Part shown: positions 13,095 through 21,557 of the stretch, one piece after another
Layout: each line of letters starts with the position of its first letter
Numbering within the stretch: the stretch's first letter is position 1
Assembly: GCA_045540355.1 (NCBI GenBank)
Contig: JAZQHB010000061.1
Location: forward strand, 1 to 33,113
Length of the DNA stretch: 33,113 nt
Direction of reading: 5' to 3'
Source: RGIG2945 sp045540355
GTDB taxonomy: Bacteria > Bacillota > Clostridia > Oscillospirales > Acutalibacteraceae
Position numbers and translations under genes: made by a program
The notes under the pieces: generated by a model
The model's input: only the letters and a program-made list of their open reading frames with translations
Database searches by the model: none
Told to the model about the DNA's origin: nothing

Positions 13095-14186
13095 ATGGCA
13101 GATAAGAAAAAAGCACTTGAAACCGCACTTTTACAGATTGAAAAACAATACGGTAAAGGTGCAATTATGCGTTTGGGCGAAAGTAACGAAATGAATGTAG
13201 AGGCAGTACCGACAGGCTCAGTTGCACTTGACGCGGCAACCGGTATCGGCGGTGTCCCGAAGGGTCGTATTATTGAAATATACGGTCCTGAATCATCAGG
13301 TAAAACAACACTTGCACTCCATATAGTAGCGGAAGCTCAGAAAATGGGCGGCGATGCAGCGTTCATCGACGCTGAACACGCACTTGATCCCGTCTATGCT
13401 GAAAACCTCGGTGTTGATGTTGATTCACTTTTAGTATCACAGCCCGACAACGGCGAGCAGGCATTGGAAATCACCGAAGCACTTACCCGTTCAGGTGCGA
13501 TTGATGTCATCATTGTTGACTCGGTTGCGGCACTTGTACCCAAAGCAGAAATTGAAGGTGATATGGGTGACTCCCATGTCGGACTTCACGCAAGACTTAT
13601 GTCACAGGCTTTGAGAAAGCTTGCGGGTGCTATTTCAAAATCCAATACAGTTATAATATTTATCAACCAGCTTCGTGAAAAAGTCGGTGTTGTTTACGGT
13701 AATCCCGAAGTAACAACAGGTGGTCGTGCTTTGAAGTTCTATGCATCTATGAGAATGGATGTCCGCAGAATTGAACAGCTCAAAGGCCCCGGAAATGAAT
13801 TTATCGGCTCAAGAACAAGAGTAAAGATTGTTAAGAATAAAGTTGCACCTCCGTTCAAAGAGGCTGAATTTGATATCATGTACGGCGAAGGTATCTCCCG
13901 TGAGGGCGAGCTTCTTGATATGGGTATCAAGCTTAATGTTATCCAGAAGAGCGGTTCATGGTTGTCTTATGGTCCCGAGCGTCTCGGACAGGGTCGTGAC
14001 AGAGTTAAAGAATTACTTAAAAATGATCCCGAGCTTACTGCAAGGATTGAAAAAGACATCAAGGATGCTACATCAAAGCTTGCGGCAAAAGAAAAGGATT
14101 TAGCTGATGAAGCAGCAAAAAAAGCTCCGGCAGCGGCTCCGAGAAAAGAAATTAAAACCACAATCGACATAGATGTTGAGGATTGA
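13095..14186 (+). CDS. recA: Recombinase RecA
   Basis: 363 residues, normal length. ATP-dependent strand exchange and LexA co-protease activity. Walker A GPESSGKT is at 64-71, and VIIVDSVAALVPKAEIEGD is the Walker B/L1 region. The L2 loop follows INQLREKVGVVYGNPEVTTGGRALKFY. The C-terminal tail is acidic after a Lys/Ala-rich stretch, as in other RecA proteins. Start ATG 13095 follows GGAGG; the upstream in-frame GTG at 13065 lies inside the likely operator. It is the first gene of recA-recX-rimO-pgsA. Confidence 0.99.
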   Translation: MADKKKALETALLQIEKQYGKGAIMRLGESNEMNVEAVPTGSVALDAATGIGGVPKGRIIEIYGPESSGKTTLALHIVAEAQKMGGDAAFIDAEHALDPVYAENLGVDVDSLLVSQPDNGEQALEITEALTRSGAIDVIIVDSVAALVPKAEIEGDMGDSHVGLHARLMSQALRKLAGAISKSNTVIIFINQLREKVGVVYGNPEVTTGGRALKFYASMRMDVRRIEQLKGPGNEFIGSRTRVKIVKNKVAPPFKEAEFDIMYGEGISREGELLDMGIKLNVIQKSGSWLSYGPERLGQGRDRVKELLKNDPELTARIEKDIKDATSKLAAKEKDLADEAAKKAPAAAPRKEIKTTIDIDVED

Positions 14187-14190
14187 TTAA

Positions 14191-14796
14191 ATGATAGTCA
14201 CCGCAAAAAAAGGAAAAGGCGATAAGATACATATAAGCATCGACGGAGAGTATTCGATGACCGTTGATGCGGTGTATTGGTATTCCCTCGGTATTTCATC
14301 AGGCGATGAAATTGACGGTGATGAGTTCGAAAGACTGAAAAACAAGGTTGAGACCCGCAGAGCGTTTAATAATTCTTTGGACATACTCTCAAGGCGGGCT
14401 CATTCCAAAGAGGAGTTAAGAAGGAAGCTTCGCAGAAAATACTCCGAAGAAGCATCTCAGGCGGCACTTGATAGAGTTGAGGAGCTTGGCTATATTGATG
14501 ATGAAAAGTTTGCAGCAGATTATGCACAGCAGCTTCATGAAGTAAAACACATGGCACCTTATGCTATATCAAAGGAATTGATGCTTAAAGGTATTGACAG
14601 AGATATTGTAAGACGGGTTGTTGATGATATCGAATTTGACCCGCAGGAAGAAATAAGGCAGATCGTCGAGAAAAAATATGCGGGTAAGCTCAATGATGAA
14701 AAACAAATAAGACGGGCATATAATGCACTTGTCAGATTAGGTTATAAATACTCTGACATCATGAGTGTTTTATGTGCTGAAAGGGATGAATACTGA
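14191..14796 (+). CDS. recX: Regulatory protein RecX
   Basis: 201 residues of small helical three-helix repeats: ALDILSRRAHSKEELRRKLRRKY (about 68-90), ALDRVEELGYIDDEKFAADY (about 97-116) and RRAYNALVRLGYKYSDI near the end, all typical of RecX. It binds RecA filaments and limits or tunes recombinase activity. It begins four bases after the recA stop, the common recA-recX pairing, which keeps the two co-expressed under SOS control. The stop overlaps the rimO start by one base (TGATG). Confidence 0.95.
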   Translation: MIVTAKKGKGDKIHISIDGEYSMTVDAVYWYSLGISSGDEIDGDEFERLKNKVETRRAFNNSLDILSRRAHSKEELRRKLRRKYSEEASQAALDRVEELGYIDDEKFAADYAQQLHEVKHMAPYAISKELMLKGIDRDIVRRVVDDIEFDPQEEIRQIVEKKYAGKLNDEKQIRRAYNALVRLGYKYSDIMSVLCAERDEY

Positions 14797-16124
14797 TGTC
14801 ATATACAATAGGACTTATATCTTTAGGTTGTCCTAAAAATCAGGTTGACGCCGAAATGATGCTTGCATCATTGGAATCGGCAGGTTTTGAAATAGTTGAT
14901 TATGTTGACGGTGCAGATGCTGTTATAATCAACACCTGCGGTTTTATTGATGATGCAAAGAAAGAAGCAATAGAAAACATTCTCGATATGGGAGAATTAA
15001 AAAAAGAGGGCGTTATCAAGAAGGTAATTGTAACCGGTTGTCTTGCTGAAAGATATCACGGTGAAATTCTCAATGAAATGCCCGAAATAGATGCAGTTAT
15101 CGGTATCGGTGCAAACGGTGATATTGCTGATATCTGTAAAAGAGTAATTGAGGGTGAAAGTATATCTCTTTTCCCGGAAAAAGAAAAACTTCCTCTTGAT
15201 GGGCAAAGACTTTTGACCACTCCCGAGCATTGGGCATATATTAAAATTGCAGAAGGTTGCTCAAACAGATGCTCATACTGTGCAATTCCCGACATCAGAG
15301 GCAACTTCCGTTCAAGACCTATGGAAAGCATAATAGAAGAAGCAAGGCAGCTTGCAATTACGGGTATAAAAGAATTGGTCGTTGTAGCACAGGATACAAC
15401 TCGTTACGGTGAAGATCTCTACGGTGAGCTTAAATTACCCGAGCTTTTAAATCAGATGTGCGAGATTGACGGAATTGAATGGATAAGGCTTTTATACTGT
15501 TATCCTGAAAGAATTACAGATGAGCTTTTAGATACAATTGCAGAACAAGAAAAAATTGTTCACTATTTAGACTTGCCAATTCAGCACGCAGATGATAAAA
15601 TCTTAAAGGCTATGAATCGTAAAAGCACAAACGAAAGTCTTTATGCGGTGCTTGACAGAATCAGAGAAAAAGTGCCTGATATGGCGATTAGAACAACTGT
15701 TATGACGGGTTTCCCCGGAGAAGATGAAGAGGCATTCAATAATCTTGCAGAGTTTGTTGTAAACGGAAAGTTCACACATCTCGGTTGCTTCACATTCTCA
15801 CCGCAGGAAAATACACCTGCCGCAAAGATGGATTATCAGGTTGCAGAGAATCTCAAAATGAGAAGAGCAGAGCTTATTATGGAGCAACAGATGACTATTG
15901 TTGAAAGAAACAACAGTGAAAAAATCGGCTCCGTTTTGAAAGTCTTGGTTGAAGGCTATGACGGATATACAGATACATACTACGGTCGGTCATATATGGA
16001 TGCACCGGAAATTGACGGAAGCATATTCTTTACAAGCGACGAAAATTTGAACGACGGCGATTTTGTTAATGTTGAAGTTCTCGGCATAAGCGACACTTAC
16101 GATTTGCTCGGAGAAATGATATAA
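14796..16124 (+). CDS. rimO: Ribosomal protein uS12 methylthiotransferase RimO
   Basis: 442 residues in the MiaB/RimO order. The N-terminal UPF0004 domain carries the auxiliary cluster cysteines Cys12 (SLGCPKN), Cys48 (INTCGF) and Cys82 (VTGCLAE). The radical SAM domain has CX3CX2C at Cys155/159/162 (CSNRCSYC), and a TRAM domain forms the last ~60 residues. It adds a methylthio group to the conserved aspartate of ribosomal protein S12. GCPKN and the SGFPGE-like MTGFPGE stretch favour RimO over MiaB. It is translationally coupled to recX. Confidence 0.96.
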   Translation: MSYTIGLISLGCPKNQVDAEMMLASLESAGFEIVDYVDGADAVIINTCGFIDDAKKEAIENILDMGELKKEGVIKKVIVTGCLAERYHGEILNEMPEIDAVIGIGANGDIADICKRVIEGESISLFPEKEKLPLDGQRLLTTPEHWAYIKIAEGCSNRCSYCAIPDIRGNFRSRPMESIIEEARQLAITGIKELVVVAQDTTRYGEDLYGELKLPELLNQMCEIDGIEWIRLLYCYPERITDELLDTIAEQEKIVHYLDLPIQHADDKILKAMNRKSTNESLYAVLDRIREKVPDMAIRTTVMTGFPGEDEEAFNNLAEFVVNGKFTHLGCFTFSPQENTPAAKMDYQVAENLKMRRAELIMEQQMTIVERNNSEKIGSVLKVLVEGYDGYTDTYYGRSYMDAPEIDGSIFFTSDENLNDGDFVNVEVLGISDTYDLLGEMI

Positions 16125-16148
16125 ATTACCGTTTTAGAGGAGAGTTTT

Positions 16149-16730
16149 ATGAACACACCAAACAAACTTACAATTTTCAGAATTATACTTACACCGATTT
16201 TTCTATTGGCTTTGCTGATTGAATTTCCGCAGCATTATCTTGTTGCGACACTTTTGTTTATCATAGCATCAGTGACCGATTTAATAGACGGTAAAATCGC
16301 AAGAAAACACAACCTTATAACAACACTCGGTAAACTTCTTGACCCGCTTGCCGACAAGGTTTTGGTTACCGCTGCTTTGCTTGCTTTTATAAAGCTTGGT
16401 TTATGTGATGTCTGGGCGGTTATGATAATACTTGCAAGAGAATTTCTTATCACATCAATCAGAATGGTTGCAACTACTCAAGGTGTGGTAATTCCTGCAA
16501 ATATCTATGGAAAAATCAAGACTGTATTGCAGATGGTTGCGATTATAACTATTCTCAGCCTTTCCTGGTTAACAGGACTTTTGGCAGATTTCAATGTATT
16601 GCCGGAGTTTATATCACAGAATATCTGGATCTTATATGAAGTTCTCATCTGGGCTTCTGCTGTTATGACGATTATTTCGGGTGTCATATATGTCAAGGAT
16701 ACACGCAAGGTTGTAGACTTTTCCAAATAG
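16149..16730 (+). CDS. pgsA: CDP-diacylglycerol-glycerol-3-phosphate 3-phosphatidyltransferase
   Basis: Integral membrane enzyme making phosphatidylglycerol phosphate, the precursor of phosphatidylglycerol and cardiolipin. 193 residues with five to six membrane segments. The CDP-alcohol phosphotransferase motif D-X2-DG-X2-AR-X8-G-X3-D-X3-D is complete: Asp44, Asp47, Gly48, Ala51, Arg52, Gly61, Asp65, Asp69. N-terminal MNTPNKLTIFRI is the family signature start. A GGAGAG site precedes it. It follows rimO by 24 bases; rimO-pgsA adjacency is common in Firmicutes. Confidence 0.95.
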   Translation: MNTPNKLTIFRIILTPIFLLALLIEFPQHYLVATLLFIIASVTDLIDGKIARKHNLITTLGKLLDPLADKVLVTAALLAFIKLGLCDVWAVMIILAREFLITSIRMVATTQGVVIPANIYGKIKTVLQMVAIITILSLSWLTGLLADFNVLPEFISQNIWILYEVLIWASAVMTIISGVIYVKDTRKVVDFSK

Positions 16731-16736
16731 TAGTTT

Positions 16737-16768
16737 GAGAGGGGCGACATTGTCGCAGATGCTTTATG
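16737..16768 (+). promoter_or_regulatory. Split ribosome binding site of cysE with intervening hairpin
   Basis: GAGAGGG (16737-16743) is the only good Shine-Dalgarno sequence before cysE, but it lies 22 bases from ATG 16766. GCGAC (16744-16748), ATT, GTCGC (16752-16756) form a perfect hairpin in the gap. Folding it leaves nine bases between site and start, the normal distance. No alternative in-frame start exists upstream before a stop at 16736. Confidence 0.55.
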
Positions 16769-17389
16769 TTTAAGAGAATAAGAGAAGATATCGCTTGCGT
16801 TAAGGAGCGAGATCCTGCGGCGAGATCTTTTTTAGAAATTTACTTTTTATATCCCGGTTTACGAGCCATCAGAATGCACAGAATTGCAAATTGGTTTTAC
16901 CGTCATAAATTTTATTTTATGGCACGATTCGTGTCGCAGAGGGCAGTACGAAAGACGGGAATTGAAATCCACCCTGCTGCAACGATAGGAAGAAGATTCT
17001 TTATCGACCACGGGACAGGTGTGGTTATAGGTGAAACTACCGTTATCGGTGATGATGTAACAATTTATCAGGGGGTTACTCTCGGCGGTACAGGTAAAGA
17101 AACAGGTAAAAGACATCCGACTATAGGTAATAATGTCGTTATCGGTTCGGGTGCAAAGGTTCTGGGACCGTTTAAGGTAGGAGATAATTCCAAAATTGCC
17201 GCAGGTGCTGTTGTGCTTGAAGAAATTCCGCCAAACTCCACAGCGGTCGGTGTTCCCGCAAGAGTTGTTAAACAAGACGGAGAAAGAGTGGAATATCTTG
17301 ATCAGGTTCACATTCCCGACCCGGTTAAACAGGAGATATCAAAACTTCAGGAAAGAATAGAATTGCTTGAAAAGGAGCTTCGTAAATGA
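16766..17389 (+). CDS. cysE: Serine O-acetyltransferase
   Basis: Makes O-acetylserine from serine and acetyl-CoA, the first step of cysteine synthesis. 207 residues. The N-terminal helical part begins MFKRIREDIACVKERDPAAR and includes YPGLRAIRMHRIA. The left-handed beta-helix of hexapeptide repeats runs about 70-175 and contains DHGTGVVIGET with the catalytic His, then GGTGKETGKRHP. The C-terminus is short, like the Bacillus enzyme. It overlaps cysS by four bases (ATGA). Translation may depend on a hairpin between the ribosome binding site and start. Confidence 0.97.
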   Translation: MFKRIREDIACVKERDPAARSFLEIYFLYPGLRAIRMHRIANWFYRHKFYFMARFVSQRAVRKTGIEIHPAATIGRRFFIDHGTGVVIGETTVIGDDVTIYQGVTLGGTGKETGKRHPTIGNNVVIGSGAKVLGPFKVGDNSKIAAGAVVLEEIPPNSTAVGVPARVVKQDGERVEYLDQVHIPDPVKQEISKLQERIELLEKELRK

Positions 17390-18783
17390 GAATATATAAC
17401 ACACTCACAAGAGAAAAACAAGAACTTAAAACAATAAAGGAAAATGAACTGTTGATGTACGCTTGCGGACCGACGGTTTACAATTTCATACACATCGGTA
17501 ACGCAAGACCTCTTTGTGTGTTTGATACAATGAGAAGATACATGGAATATCGCGGTTATAATGTGAATTTTGTTCAGAACTTCACAGATGTTGACGATAA
17601 AATTATCAAGAGAGCAATAGAAGAAAATTCTACTTTCACGGAAGTATCTGAAAAATATATCAAAGAATTCTGGACAGATGCAGAGGGTCTTAATGTTAAA
17701 AAGGCAACAAACCATCCCAAAGCAACAGAGAATATTGATGAAATTATAAAAATCGTTGAAACACTCGTCGAAAAAGGCTATGCTTACGAATCAAACGGAG
17801 ATGTATATTTCAGCCCCAAAAAGTTTGAAGAATACGGCAAGCTTTCACATCAGCCTCTCGAGGATCTCGAAGCAGGTGCAAGAATAAGTGTCGGCGAAAG
17901 CAAAAAAGAACCCATGGATTTTGCACTCTGGAAAGCGGCAAAACCCGATGAGCCTTATTGGGATTCACCGTGGGGAAAGGGCAGACCCGGTTGGCATATT
18001 GAATGTTCAGCAATGGTTCGTCGCTATTTAGGTGAAACTATTGATATTCATTGCGGCGGTCAGGACCTTATTTTCCCTCACCACGAAAACGAAATCGCAC
18101 AGAGTGAGTGCTGCAATGCAAAGCCGTTTGCTAATTATTGGATGCATAACGGTTATATAAATGTTGACAATGAAAAAATGTCAAAATCAAAAGGCAACTT
18201 TTTTACTGTTCGTGATGTTGCAAATCAGTATGGTTATGAGCCTATCCGTTATCTGCTTATATCTTCACAGTACAGAAGTCCGATAAACTATAGTGCGGAT
18301 ATTATTGAGCAATGCAAGGCATCTCTCGCAAGACTTTACAATTGCAGAGATAACCTCGATTTTGCTATGGAAAATACAGAAATCGAAAAAAATGACGGTG
18401 ATGAAAAAATCGCTGAGTCACTTACAAAATACAGAGAAAAGTTTATTTCAGCAATGGATGACGACCTCAACACAGCAGATGCATTGGCAGCTATCTTTGA
18501 CCTTGTCCGTGATATAAATACGAATGTAATCACAGATAAGCCTTCAAAACTCCTTTGCTCTGAAGCTGCAAAGCTTTTTGATGAGCTTTGTGATGTTTTA
18601 GGCCTTGTTTATAACAGAAAGAAAGAGTCTCTCGATAGTGAAATAGAAGCTCTTATCGAACAGCGTACACAGGCAAGAAAAGAGAAAAATTGGGCTCTTG
18701 CAGATAAAATCAGAGATGACCTCAAAGCACAGGGTATCGTAATTGAAGATACACCTCAGGGTATCAAGTGGCACAGAGAATAA
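17386..18783 (+). CDS. cysS: Cysteinyl-tRNA synthetase
   Basis: Class I synthetase, 465 residues. HIGH-type motif HIGN is at 36-39, zinc ligand Cys28 (ACGPT) comes before it, and the downstream zinc site is in GWHIECSAM and the FPHHENE stretch. KMSKS is at 264-268. The C-terminal DALR-type helical domain and the RxxKNWALADKIRDDL segment are present. cysE-cysS adjacency couples cysteine supply to charging and is conserved in many Firmicutes. No T-box leader is visible upstream, in contrast to some relatives. The stop codon directly abuts the stop of the convergent lipoprotein gene. Confidence 0.98.
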   Translation: MRIYNTLTREKQELKTIKENELLMYACGPTVYNFIHIGNARPLCVFDTMRRYMEYRGYNVNFVQNFTDVDDKIIKRAIEENSTFTEVSEKYIKEFWTDAEGLNVKKATNHPKATENIDEIIKIVETLVEKGYAYESNGDVYFSPKKFEEYGKLSHQPLEDLEAGARISVGESKKEPMDFALWKAAKPDEPYWDSPWGKGRPGWHIECSAMVRRYLGETIDIHCGGQDLIFPHHENEIAQSECCNAKPFANYWMHNGYINVDNEKMSKSKGNFFTVRDVANQYGYEPIRYLLISSQYRSPINYSADIIEQCKASLARLYNCRDNLDFAMENTEIEKNDGDEKIAESLTKYREKFISAMDDDLNTADALAAIFDLVRDINTNVITDKPSKLLCSEAAKLFDELCDVLGLVYNRKKESLDSEIEALIEQRTQARKEKNWALADKIRDDLKAQGIVIEDTPQGIKWHRE

Positions 18784-19293
18784 TCAATGATTTTTAAGTG
18801 TCGGCGAAGTGTTCGTTTCGGGCGAGTATTTCTTTGAACGGATTATAAACACGGTGGTATTTTTACTGACATCAATATCGAAAGTATGCCAATCGCTTGT
18901 TACTTTAACACTATAGCCGTCAGTTGAATTTTTGTTAAGTTTTAGTTTGTTTATAATGTTTTCCGGTTCTTCATTGCAGAATGAAACAATGCTTGCTTTT
19001 ATCGAATCAAGGAAAATATCATAATTGCCCGAGTGATTATAAGTTACTGTGCATCTGTGAATTGTGCCGTCGGGTAGAGAGCTGAGAGTTAAGAGTACAT
19101 TTTTGTCGGCTTTCAGGTAATGAGTTGCATTGTTATTTTCAAGTTTTAAAGACGAGCCTTCAGCCGAAATGTCGATGATTTCCGATGCTTTATTGAAATC
19201 ATTGCAAAAGAGGTTTATGTCGATGTTAGGACTTTTACTGCACCCGAACAGAAAAAATAATGCTGAAATCACGATAAATAACTTTATTTTCAT
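18784..19293 (-). CDS. Putative lipoprotein, 169 aa
   Basis: MKIKLFIVISALFFLFGC gives a type II signal peptide with lipobox LFGC and Cys18 as the lipidated residue. The mature part is a strand-rich ~150-residue domain with two internal cysteines, of no family I recognise. GGAG lies nine bases before the ATG, and the gene has its own promoter. It ends on the base next to the cysS stop with no terminator between the convergent genes. Confidence 0.82.
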   Translation of the reverse strand: MKIKLFIVISALFFLFGCSKSPNIDINLFCNDFNKASEIIDISAEGSSLKLENNNATHYLKADKNVLLTLSSLPDGTIHRCTVTYNHSGNYDIFLDSIKASIVSFCNEEPENIINKLKLNKNSTDGYSVKVTSDWHTFDIDVSKNTTVFIIRSKKYSPETNTSPTLKNH

Positions 19294-19319
19294 AGAACTT
19301 AACTCCAGACCTTTGTCAA

Positions 19320-19347
19320 ATTATACAAATCATTGTGACGAGTACAA
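19320..19347 (-). promoter_or_regulatory. Promoter of the lipoprotein gene
   Basis: On the minus strand TTGTAC (19347-19342), 16 bases, TATAAT (19325-19320). Confidence 0.65.
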
Positions 19348-19395
19348 GATTTAGTTAATATATATGTAGAAAAAACAAAATATAGGACTTTATAC

Positions 19396-19424
19396 TTGTA
19401 CTTTAGCTCGTTTTGCAATAAAAT
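19396..19424 (+). promoter_or_regulatory. Candidate promoter of the purine operon
   Basis: TTGTAC (19396-19401), 17 bases, TAAAAT (19419-19424). Transcription would start just before the GGAGGCG site of the leader ORF. Other -10-like hexamers nearby (TATTAT at 19424) make the exact position uncertain. Confidence 0.5.
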
Positions 19425-19448
19425 ATTATACATGGAGGCGGTGTAAAA

Positions 19449-19523
19449 ATGATTCTTTTTGATAAGCTTTCTTATTTCAAAAAAGGGGCTTTTGCACCCG
19501 TCTGCAAAAATTTAAAAGTGTAA
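19449..19523 (+). CDS. 24-codon leader ORF upstream of purE
   Basis: The ATG at 19449 follows GGAGGCG (19434-19440) by eight bases, a better site than many full-length genes here have. The peptide starts MILFDKLSYFKKGAF and has 24 residues. Its 3' half overlaps a hairpin (TTTTGCA 19490-19496/TGCAAAA 19503-19509), and a terminator-like hairpin begins six bases after its stop. The arrangement suggests a leader peptide controlling the pur operon, but the codons show no obvious run of one amino acid. It could also be a small functional protein. Confidence 0.6.
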   Translation: MILFDKLSYFKKGAFAPVCKNLKV

Positions 19524-19528
19524 AGCAT

Positions 19529-19556
19529 AGCTGCGGGTTTCCGCGGCTTTATTTTC
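19529..19556 (+). terminator. Terminator-like hairpin between leader ORF and purE
   Basis: AGCTGCGG (19529-19536), loop GTTT, CCGCGGCT (19541-19548), one T-G pair, followed by TTATTTTCTT. ACCCG (19496-19500) in the leader could instead pair with CGGGT (19534-19538) and break the stem, so attenuation is possible. Confidence 0.6.
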
Positions 19557-19577
19557 TTGTTGGAGGTATAAAACGGT

Positions 19578-20069
19578 ATGCTTAAAGTAGCAGTAATTAT
19601 GGGAAGCGACAGCGATTTGCCTGTAGTTGAAAAGGCAATCAAAAAGCTCAAAGACTTCGGTGTGGAAACGGAAGTTCATGTTATGTCAGCACACAGAACA
19701 CCCGTTGCAGCAGCTGAGTTTGCAGATAAAGCAAAAGATAACGGCTTCGGTGCAATTATCTGTGCAGCAGGTAAAGCGGCACATCTTGCAGGTGTTATTG
19801 CAGGTCATACTACATTGCCTGTAATAGGCATTCCGATTAAATCCTCAACTTTTGACGGTATGGATGCTTTGCTTGCAACAGTACAGATGCCCTCAGGTAT
19901 CCCTGTAGCAACGGTTGCGGTTGACGGTGCCGAGAATGCTGCGATATTGGCAGTACAGATGTTGGCACTTTCAGATGAAGCTTTAGCTGTGAAGCTTTTG
20001 CAGATGAAAAAAGATATGGCAGAAGCAGTAATGAAAAAAGATGCTGCAATTCAGGAAAAGTTCGCATAA
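19578..20069 (+). CDS. purE: 5-(carboxyamino)imidazole ribonucleotide mutase PurE
   Basis: 163 residues, class I length. Motifs: GSDSDLP at 9-15, SAHRTP at 37-42 with the catalytic His, ICAAGKAAHLAG (usually AGGAAHLPG) and IPIKSSTFDGMDALL. It converts N5-CAIR to CAIR in purine synthesis. The usual partner purK is not in the operon shown. ATG 19578 follows GGAGG and is preceded by the leader ORF and hairpin. It is the first enzyme gene of the pur operon. Confidence 0.96.
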   Translation: MLKVAVIMGSDSDLPVVEKAIKKLKDFGVETEVHVMSAHRTPVAAAEFADKAKDNGFGAIICAAGKAAHLAGVIAGHTTLPVIGIPIKSSTFDGMDALLATVQMPSGIPVATVAVDGAENAAILAVQMLALSDEALAVKLLQMKKDMAEAVMKKDAAIQEKFA

Positions 20070-20082
20070 GAGGAGCATATCA

Positions 20083-21513
20083 ATGTTTGGTAAAATTCAT
20101 GAAGAATGTGGTGTATTCGGGATATTCAATAATGATGATTTCGATGTCACTCAAGAAATATATCTCGGTCTCTATGCACTTCAGCACAGAGGACAGAAAA
20201 GCTGCGGTATAGCGGTTACTTTTGAAGAGAAAAGAGTAGAAGTCAAAAAGGGTCTCGGTCTTGTACCTGAAGTTTTCACAGCGGAAGCATTGCAGTCGCT
20301 TGCTTCGAACGGAAACGGCAAAATGGGTATCGGCCATGTAAGGTATGCGTCGGACAAGTTTTCAGAGCAGGCAAATACTCAGCCGCTTGTAATGCGTTAT
20401 GCGGCAGGTACAGTTTCAATCGTAAACAACGGCTCATTGGTAAATTCTCAGGAGCTTATCAATGAATTAAGTCAGAAAGGCTCAATCTTCCAGACCACAT
20501 CAAATGCAGAGATTATCACTTACCTTGTTGCGAGGGAAAGACTTCAGAGTGAGAATATCGAGCAAGCGGTTGAGAAGATAATGCCCAAGCTCAAGGGTGC
20601 ATATTCCTTTATTCTTATGTCGCCTAAAAAGCTTATTGCGGCAAGGGATCCGAACGGTTTCAGACCTTTGTGCATAGGTAAGCTTAAAGACAGTTACATA
20701 GTAGCAAGTGAATCCTGTGCGATTACGAGCATCGGCGGTGAATTTGTAAGAGATGTTGAGCCCGGTGAGATTGTAGTAATCAGACAAAGCGGCTTAACTT
20801 CAATTAAAACTCATTGCGGTAAGAAAACATCAGCTTGTATCTTTGAACATGTTTATTTCGCAAGGCCCGATACAATTATCGACGGTGTCAGCGTTTCGAA
20901 GGCAAGACACGATGCGGGTAAGTATTTAGCAAGAATGTATCCTGTTGAAGCAGATGTCGTAATCGGTGTGCCTGATTCGGGTATTGAAGCGGCAATGGGT
21001 TATGCAAAGGAAGCAAAAATCCCATTTGAAATCGGATTTATAAAGAACAGATATATAGGCAGAACCTTTATTCAGAATACAAGCGAGAACAGATCCCGTT
21101 CAGTTCAGATTAAGCTTAATCCGATTAAAACGGTTGTCGACGGTAAAAGAGTTGTATTGGTAGATGACTCAATAGTCAGAGGCACGACTTGCCTGAGAAT
21201 AGTCGAGCTTCTGAAAAAGGCAGGTGCAAAGGAAGTTCATTTCAGAATTTCATCACCGCCGTTTAAAAATCCGTGCTACTTCGGAACTGATATAAGCTCA
21301 AGAGATAACCTCATAGCTTGTCAGATGACCGAAGAAGAAATTGCAAAGTCCATAGGTGTTGATTCTTTAGGATATTTAAGCCTTGAAGATTTACATAAGA
21401 TAGGCGACGGCTCATCAACCTGCTTCTGCGATGCGTGTTTCACGGGCAATTATCCGATGGAAATACCTGAAGAAGTACCGGTTGACAAGTTCTCAATTAA
21501 AATTAACAACTGA
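20083..21513 (+). CDS. purF: Amidophosphoribosyltransferase PurF
   Basis: First committed step: PRPP plus glutamine gives phosphoribosylamine. Start ATG 20083 follows GAGGAG and gives MFGKIHEEC, with the Ntn nucleophile at Cys9, so an eight-residue propeptide must be removed, as in the Bacillus type. The glutaminase domain runs to about 230. The PRTase domain has VVLVDDSIVRGTT as the PRPP loop. Cysteines in KKTSACIFE, FKNPCYFG and CFCDAC fit the four ligands of the [4Fe-4S] cluster that makes this class oxygen sensitive. 476 residues. Confidence 0.97.
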   Translation: MFGKIHEECGVFGIFNNDDFDVTQEIYLGLYALQHRGQKSCGIAVTFEEKRVEVKKGLGLVPEVFTAEALQSLASNGNGKMGIGHVRYASDKFSEQANTQPLVMRYAAGTVSIVNNGSLVNSQELINELSQKGSIFQTTSNAEIITYLVARERLQSENIEQAVEKIMPKLKGAYSFILMSPKKLIAARDPNGFRPLCIGKLKDSYIVASESCAITSIGGEFVRDVEPGEIVVIRQSGLTSIKTHCGKKTSACIFEHVYFARPDTIIDGVSVSKARHDAGKYLARMYPVEADVVIGVPDSGIEAAMGYAKEAKIPFEIGFIKNRYIGRTFIQNTSENRSRSVQIKLNPIKTVVDGKRVVLVDDSIVRGTTCLRIVELLKKAGAKEVHFRISSPPFKNPCYFGTDISSRDNLIACQMTEEEIAKSIGVDSLGYLSLEDLHKIGDGSSTCFCDACFTGNYPMEIPEEVPVDKFSIKINN

Positions 21514-21557
21514 TTATAAACTGAAAGGATGCGACTGAGTTCGCAGGGGTGAAAAAA

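Noticed and set aside
17347..17389. T-box leader for cysE-cysS
   Set aside because: cysS overlaps cysE by four bases and no AGGGTGGNACCGCG-type T-box sequence occurs upstream of either gene.
19354..19577. Purine (guanine) riboswitch before purE
   Set aside because: The aptamer core (TATA...three-way junction with conserved loops) is not visible; the region is instead occupied by a short ORF and hairpins.
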